A stretch of 12,500 nucleotides of DNA, taken from contig WPIO01000016.1 in assembly GCA_009760855.2 (NCBI GenBank), forward strand, positions 3,252,501 to 3,265,000, given 5' to 3'. Source of the stretch: Cristatella mucedo. Lineage: Eukaryota; Bryozoa; Phylactolaemata; Cristatellidae. Shown piece by piece: positions 8,842 to 12,500 of this stretch (the first letter of the stretch is position 1; the number at the start of each line of letters is the position of its first letter). The notes under the pieces were generated by a model. The model was not told where the DNA came from, ran no database searches, and was given only the letters and a program-made list of their open reading frames with translations. Made by a program: the position numbers and the translations under genes.

Positions 8842-9797
8842 GTGAGCAGCTTCTGTGGCTTGATCGATAGGAAAGAAGTAGGCTCGGCGGCAGCTTACAG
8901 ATATGTAGCCATCCGCCGACACGCCTGCGCCGCCCGTCTTAGCAACTGCCCCTTCTAGATGCGTGTAGAGAGCCGCTTTGTTCATGTCGATTGCTTTTTG
9001 TGCACGCATCCGATCCTCTTTCTCATAAGCTAGCTCTCACTCACTCTCATGTGCATGCCCTTCGTAATGCACCGGTGCTCTCACAGGCAGCCGCTCCTCG
9101 CCGAGCCAGCCGAGTGAAACGCCAGACTCATCATCGACTGACAACGTGTAACACTAACGGCCCTGCAAACGGCCAGTAGGCAGTGGCTGCCTGTAACTAG
9201 CCCTATTTGAGCAGTAGTGCTACTTGGAAGGTGCTAAGCCAGCGCCGTGCGCCATGCTTCCAAGTTGCCGGACCCTCTGCCTGCGTAGCGGTTCGGAGCA
9301 GCGGCTGGCTAGCCATCGACAGACGTTGCATCTGATTATTTTTTGGAAGCATTACAGTTCTTGTTTGTGTTTGAGCACTTGAGCATTGTTAAGAGGGTGA
9401 GGAACGCGGTGGCAGAGTTTTTCCAAGATCCAACACCTCGGCTGTTTGGCGCTGTCGGCATGTCGCAGCTGCATGTATATGTGCATGCCCTGCGGAGGCC
9501 GCTGTTGTGGAGTGAGGGACTGTGAAAGGTGAAGGGGCGAATGTGACTCGGCACTCCGGTTATGTTCCGTTGCTGTGCTCGGGAAGGCGACCCACCAGGT
9601 GCGTGCATTGTGACCAAAGCCGAAGCAATCGTTTCCGAAGTGACACTGGTTCGGCATCTATTCCACCCAGTTTTTCTGAAGCAGCTGCCTGTGGGATGAC
9701 ACGCGTCAGTGGCTTGTACTGCTTAACTGGCTGATCCGCTAGATCTGACCGCTGCCTCATCCTGGTCCGGAGATGAGCCGAGAGATCCATGTTCATT

Positions 9798-9809
9798 AAT
9801 CACGTGATT
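9798..9809. promoter_or_regulatory. 12-bp perfect palindrome containing an E-box
   Basis: AATCACGTGATT is its own reverse complement and centres on CACGTG, the core bound by bHLH factors such as Myc/Max or USF types. No associated gene is recognised. Confidence 0.2.
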
Positions 9810-9841
9810 CCAGCTTGAGTCGTCACACACATCCTCTCTCT

Positions 9842-9852
9842 CCCCCCCCCCC
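9842..9852. repeat. Poly-C run (11 C)
   Basis: Eleven consecutive C following TCTCTCTCT. It is a mononucleotide microsatellite at the end of a short CT patch. Confidence 0.9.
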
Positions 9853-10224
9853 AGCTGCAGCCAAGCCTGTGTGTAAGCCTGCTAGCTGTGACTGCTGGTG
9901 CTACTGCTGCTCTAATTCTGACGTCAGCTGAGTTGAATGCCAGGCTCGGCTTGAGCAGCCGTCCTCGGTCGTGGAGAGCCAGCAAGCGTGCTTAGCTTCT
10001 GGGCTAAGCCGGTGGGATTGCAGAACCCTGGTCTCCCCCTCTCTCCCCATAAGTGCAGCTGCTGCCGGAAGCTTGAATAGGCAATAGGCACACCGGCTCG
10101 TGTGCTTCGCCTCCTCCTAACCACTCACCCCTGCCCCTCCCCCTCAGAGACTCGAGCTATGAGCTGACTCTAGTCATGACTGCTGCTGCAACTTTTCACC
10201 TCCATGGTGAAATACCAGCAGCCT

Positions 10225-10261
10225 GTTTGTATTACTGACCTTCGGGGTCAGTAATACAAAC
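10225..10261. repeat. Perfect inverted repeat, 16-bp arms with a TTCG-containing loop
   Basis: GTTTGTATTACTGACC at 10225-10240 is the exact reverse complement of 10246-10261, separated by TTCGG. As RNA the loop would be close to a stable C-UUCG-G cap with one extra G. The right arm sequence GTAATACAA recurs at about 10299-10307, at the edge of the adjacent tRNA-like segment. This suggests that the hairpin is an inverted copy of that element's end sequence. Confidence 0.95.
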
Positions 10262-10390
10262 TAATACAATATATAATAAACTAAATAAACAATAAAAGTA
10301 ATACAATTCGGAGGCGCCGAATCTGGGACCTCTGCTGCCCAGAGTCGCTTCACAAGCAGAGAGCAGAGGGGTGTGGTGGGACATACTTCC
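10262..10390 (-). mobile_element. Possible tRNA-derived SINE remnant with an A/T-rich tail, minus strand
   Basis: On the minus strand, CGACTCTGGGCAGCAGAGGT (around 10323-10345) can form a CTCT/AGAG stem with a seven-base loop, like an anticodon arm. It is followed by GGTCCCAGATTCGGCGCC, a degraded T-arm/B-box with about three departures from consensus. Next comes TCCGAATTGTATTAC, and then a long A/T-rich stretch (10262-10300) of the kind that ends SINEs and LINEs. Boundaries are uncertain. It could equally be chance resemblance plus an A/T-rich patch. Confidence 0.3.
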
Positions 10391-10556
10391 GGTAAAGACT
10401 CGGCACCAGGCGAACTGGGCTGTCTCATTAGAGGGTGTCCAGTTTACTTGTGCAGCCCTGCTTCTTTGACCTTCTGCTGTCCTGACTTCTGCATGGCTTC
10501 TCACTTGTCTCTATTGTTCCATGTGAGGTTTGCTGGCATTGCCCTATGTATAGCAT
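10391..10556. other. No recognisable gene
   Basis: Short mixed-sequence segment between the SINE-like remnant and the CA tract. The open frames through it (10373-10696 plus, 10428-10748 minus) run into the CA repeat and show no domain. Confidence 0.4.
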
Positions 10557-10630
10557 ACACAACCACACACAACCACACACACACACACACAACCACACAC
10601 ACACACACACACAACCACACACACACACAA

Positions 10631-10667
<37 letters not shown>
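10557..10667. repeat. CA/GT microsatellite with regularly spaced AACC interruptions
   Basis: Blocks of (CA)n are broken several times by the same AACC variant, and the final block is the longest and purest. Repeated copies of one interruption indicate that larger units (CA blocks plus AACC) were duplicated. Confidence 0.95.
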
Positions 10668-10670
<3 letters not shown>

Positions 10671-10861
10671 ATTTATATATTCTTGAAGGCGGTTGATAAT
10701 TAATCGCCTCAAAAATTGTAGAATTTGTGGCTGTGAAGGTTCCAACACTGTATCATATAGTATTTAGCTTGAAAACAGACACCCTATCATGCTGCATTAA
10801 ATGTATTAAAACAGTGCAAATAGAGCAAGGCTGGAAGAATTATTATATTCTGGAGGAATAT

Positions 10862-10909
10862 AATAATAATAATAATACACCTAATAAAGCATCCTCGGAG
10901 AACTCAATC
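10862..10909 (-). mobile_element. L2-type 3' tail, minus strand, abutting fragment A
   Basis: Bases 10862-10876 are AAT repeats. They are followed by CACCTAATAAAGC and GGAGAACTCAATC, which align with the reverse complement of the tail at 12406-12453 (GATTGAGTTCTCT, GCTTTATCAAGTG, ATT repeats) and with 3959-3990 in the same orientation. The match ends at 10909, and two bases later plus-strand LINE coding sequence starts. This is only the last ~48 bp of an element, facing away from its neighbour. Confidence 0.75.
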
Positions 10910-10910
10910 A

Positions 10911-11098
10911 CTTGTACAGCTGGTGCAAAACTCTGCAGCAGCTAGGCTTGTCTGTCGTCAACGTCTCAGTTGCCACATCACTCCACTTCTCGCCGACCTG
11001 CACTGGCTGCCAGTCAAGCAACGGAACGGCTTAAAGGTTTTTTCGCTCACTTTTAGGTCACTTCATTCTTTGGCTCCAGCCGACTTTCACCACGTGCT
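10911..11098 (+). mobile_element. LINE fragment A: piece of an L2-like reverse transcriptase C-terminal region
   Basis: The frame reads LVQLVQNSAAARLV, HITPLLADLHWLPVKQR, then LKVFSLTFRSLHSLAPADF. This is the characteristic block just after the reverse transcriptase catalytic core of L2/CR1-clade LINEs (usual pattern LQLVQNSAARL...HITPVL..LHWLPV..RI.FK...L.FK.LHGLAP.YL). It spans about 60 residues, with no stop until a TAG at 11105-11107, which lies inside the next element. The catalytic motif and everything upstream are absent. It breaks off exactly after the LAP block at about 11098, and the piece that should follow is found as fragment C beyond 11916. A and C are therefore probably one older element interrupted by B. 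It is non-functional. Confidence 0.85.
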
Positions 11099-11915
11099 CG
11101 TAATCTAGGTGTCGTGTTCGACAGCTGCCTCAATTTCAAAAGCTTCATTCAGAAGACTGCCTCTACAGCTAGCCATCACATCCGATCCCTATCCAAGATT
11201 AGGAGCTGTCTCCCACAGTGGCTTGTAAAAAATTTAACTAGCTTTTTAGTTTTGTCTCGGCTTGATTATTGTAATTCCCTTTTGGCTGGGCTACCGAAGA
11301 AAGCTATTATGCCACTACAGTGGACTATGAATATGGCTGCAAGGCTGGTCTTCAAGTCCCAGCGGTTTGAGCACGTGTCACCTTTGCTGGAAGAGCTAGG
11401 ATGGTTGCCGGTTGAGCAAAGGATACAGAGCAAAGTTCTTAGGCTGACTCACAAGGCCCGCCACGGCTTGGCTCCTTCGTACCTAGCTGAACTGCTGCAT
11501 CAGTTTCAGCCTGTTCGCGCCCTCAGGTCCTGTGTGGACAATAAATTAGCTGTCCCATTCCTCCGCTTAAAGACAGTTGGCGACAGAAGCTTTAGCTCTG
11601 CAGGTCCTAGACTGTGGAACTCGCTTCCACAATTCATACGCAACGACATCTACTCTCCAACTGCCGACTGTGGCACATCTTTTTCAGCTGTCCTGAGCTG
11701 CTACTTCCATGCTACTCACTACCTCAACTGCTCTCCTGACTCTGCTATGCTTCCCACTTTCTCTTTGTTGCGTGAGACGAAGTCTGTTGGCTACCGAATG
11801 CGTACCGAAAGCCGCTTAGGCTGTGAGTGCGCTATACAAAACTCTCCTGCGTAACACCCACATGGTCTTTATGACTTTGTGGAGTTACTGACGGAGATAC
11901 ATTACATTACATTAC
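11099..11915 (+). mobile_element. LINE fragment B: 5'-truncated L2/CR1-like element inserted in A/C, with an ATTAC tail
   Basis: An open frame of about 250 codons runs from RNLGVVFDSCLNFKSF near 11099 to the TAA at 11852-11854. Blocks typical of L2/CR1 reverse transcriptase C-termini appear in order: LGVVFDS, LSRLDYCNSLLAGLPKKAI, MAARLVF, LGWLPVEQRIQSKVLRL, KARHGLAPSYLAELL, then VPFLRLKTVGDRSFSSAGPR and LWNSLPQFIRND. Endonuclease and catalytic motifs are missing, so it is a 5'-truncated dead copy, although the remaining frame is still open, suggesting a younger insertion than A/C. After RND the protein departs from the usual Phe/Lys-rich ending. The 3' UTR has TTTGTGGAGTTAC and ends in three ATTAC units (11901-11915). 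The minus-strand relative at 7456-7760 shares both the ending and the UTR. Confidence 0.88.
11901..11915 (+). repeat. (ATTAC)3 terminal repeat of fragment B
   Basis: Three exact ATTAC units directly after GGAGATAC. Short tandem repeats at the 3' terminus are a known trait of L2/CR1-like LINEs, which end in microsatellite-like units rather than long poly-A. It marks the right edge of B. Confidence 0.8.
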
Positions 11916-12142
11916 CTATCGGATCTACTCCCCCCCATCGTACCACCTGCTTTTCGGAAACTAACTGTTTACCTACACCTCGTACAAACCTCAAATCCTT
12001 TGGAGACCCTGCATTTAGTTCGTATGCTCCCAAAGCCTGGAACTCACTCCTGACTTGCATTACAATATCCTTTGACTTGACCGAATTTAAAAAGAAATTA
12101 AAAACACCCCTCTTTATGACAGCATTTAGTGGGTCCCTGTGA
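11916..12142 (+). mobile_element. LINE fragment C: extreme C-terminus of an L2-like ORF, continuing fragment A
   Basis: The frame gives LPTPRTNLKSFGDPAFSSYA, then PKAWNSLLTCI, and ends FKKKLKTPLFMTAFSGSL before TGA at 12140-12142. This matches the usual L2-clade ending (VPRTNLKT.GDRAFS.AAPKLWNSLP..IR..SL..FK..LKT.LF). It starts at the position where fragment A stops, so A plus C reconstitutes the expected order with B between them. C is in a different reading frame from A, which an 800-bp insertion would allow. Coding capacity is lost. Confidence 0.85.
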
Positions 12143-12453
12143 TTTGTCCTGTAGCGGCCCCTCTGAGAGTGCATCAGCAACCACGAGCAGGAGCGAACGT
12201 GCGCACAAACATGACCACAAGCAGGGGCTCACGAAAACAAATATAGAGCTGAAGTGAGAGAGAATGAGTGAGGGAGAGATTTGGACGATTAACTCGGCCT
12301 TTGTTGGCCACTGGGTTTGTGGCCAGAAGAGCCAGTCTCCTACTCCTGCAAATGCGTGCTGATACTGTGCAACCTGCCACTAACCAAATGTAAAGCGCCT
12401 AAAAAGAGATTGAGTTCTCTCAGGGGGCTTTATCAAGTGCATTATTATTATTA
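12143..12453 (+). mobile_element. 3' UTR and ATT-repeat tail of the L2-like element (A/C)
   Basis: After the stop of fragment C, about 240 bp of non-coding sequence, purine-rich around 12255-12282, leads to the conserved tail at 12386-12439 (AAATGTAAAGCGCC, GAGATTGAGTTCTCT, GCTTTATCAAGTG). ATT repeats at 12441-12453 end it. The tail is shared with the minus-strand copies at 3940-4012 and 10862-10909. The 12143-12385 portion has no second copy in the window, so another insertion within it cannot be excluded. Confidence 0.75.
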
Positions 12454-12500
12454 ACCACACTTGCATGCTGACTCTGTGCGTGTCACCCCTAACCATGTTA

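Larger units (their letters stand above)
7790..10224. other. No recognisable gene; intergenic or intronic
   Basis: About 2.4 kb with overlapping short frames on both strands and no recognisable domain. Isolated signals are a polyadenylation-like AATAAA at 8363-8368, short CAG/CTG runs (about 8476-8486, 9887-9911, 10181-10190), a perfect palindrome at 9798-9809, and an 11-C run at 9842-9852. The best non-repeat frame is plus 8539-8958; see the exon candidate inside it. Confidence 0.4.

Noticed and set aside
10225-10261. Rho-independent terminator or microRNA precursor
   Set aside because: There is no T-run and no bacterial context, and the 16-bp stem with a five-base loop is too short for a typical animal microRNA precursor.
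10557-10667. Regularly spaced repeats suggestive of a CRISPR array
   Set aside because: The units are a CA microsatellite with AACC variants, not fixed-length repeats with unique spacers, and the sequence is eukaryotic.

Overview
This is a eukaryotic, almost certainly animal, non-coding window. It holds long microsatellites, degenerate non-LTR retrotransposon (LINE) fragments whose translated pieces look like the C-terminal end of L2/CR1-clade reverse transcriptases, eukaryote-style B-box (tRNA-like) remnants, and no compact gene arrangement, operon or ribosome-binding sites. CpG dinucleotides are common by eye, which fits an invertebrate or lightly methylated genome better than a mammal. Species cannot be named from the sequence. 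I recognise no cellular protein-coding gene with confidence. The longest open frames are by-products of simple repeats (poly-Ala/poly-Ser across a CTG tract, Ser-Leu and Arg-Glu across CT tracts) or LINE remnants.

Layout. 1-40: 3' half of a tRNA or tRNA-derived SINE, cut by the window edge. 41-2355: unassigned DNA sprinkled with short CAG/CTG runs, a 13-G run and a perfect 19-bp-arm hairpin (2147-2188). 2356-2559: 64 uninterrupted GCT triplets. 3582-3708 and 4444-4708: long CT tracts, with a minus-strand LINE/SINE 3' tail (about 3940-4012) between them. 4709-7455: mostly unassigned, with a GA tract, a tRNA-like remnant, a second hairpin (6895-6935) and a TATA/CRE/E-box cluster. 7456-7760: minus-strand 3' end of a LINE. 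7790-10224: no recognised gene, one weak exon candidate. 10225-10390: a third perfect hairpin next to an A/T-rich tail and a degenerate tRNA-like segment on the minus strand. 10557-10667: CA tract.

10862-12453 is the most structured part. An L2-like element (pieces A and C) appears to be split by a second, 5'-truncated LINE (B) with its own ATTAC-repeat tail. The composite is flanked by inverted copies of one L2-type 3' tail, giving terminal-inverted-repeat-like ends. B has a diverged minus-strand relative at 7456-7760, so the family can be partly defined inside this window.

Nothing here works together as a pathway. I found no previously undescribed protein system. The points most worth following are the nested LINE pair, the odd C-terminus shared by the two family-B copies, the inverted tails, the very long pure CTG tract, and three near-perfect short-loop palindromes.
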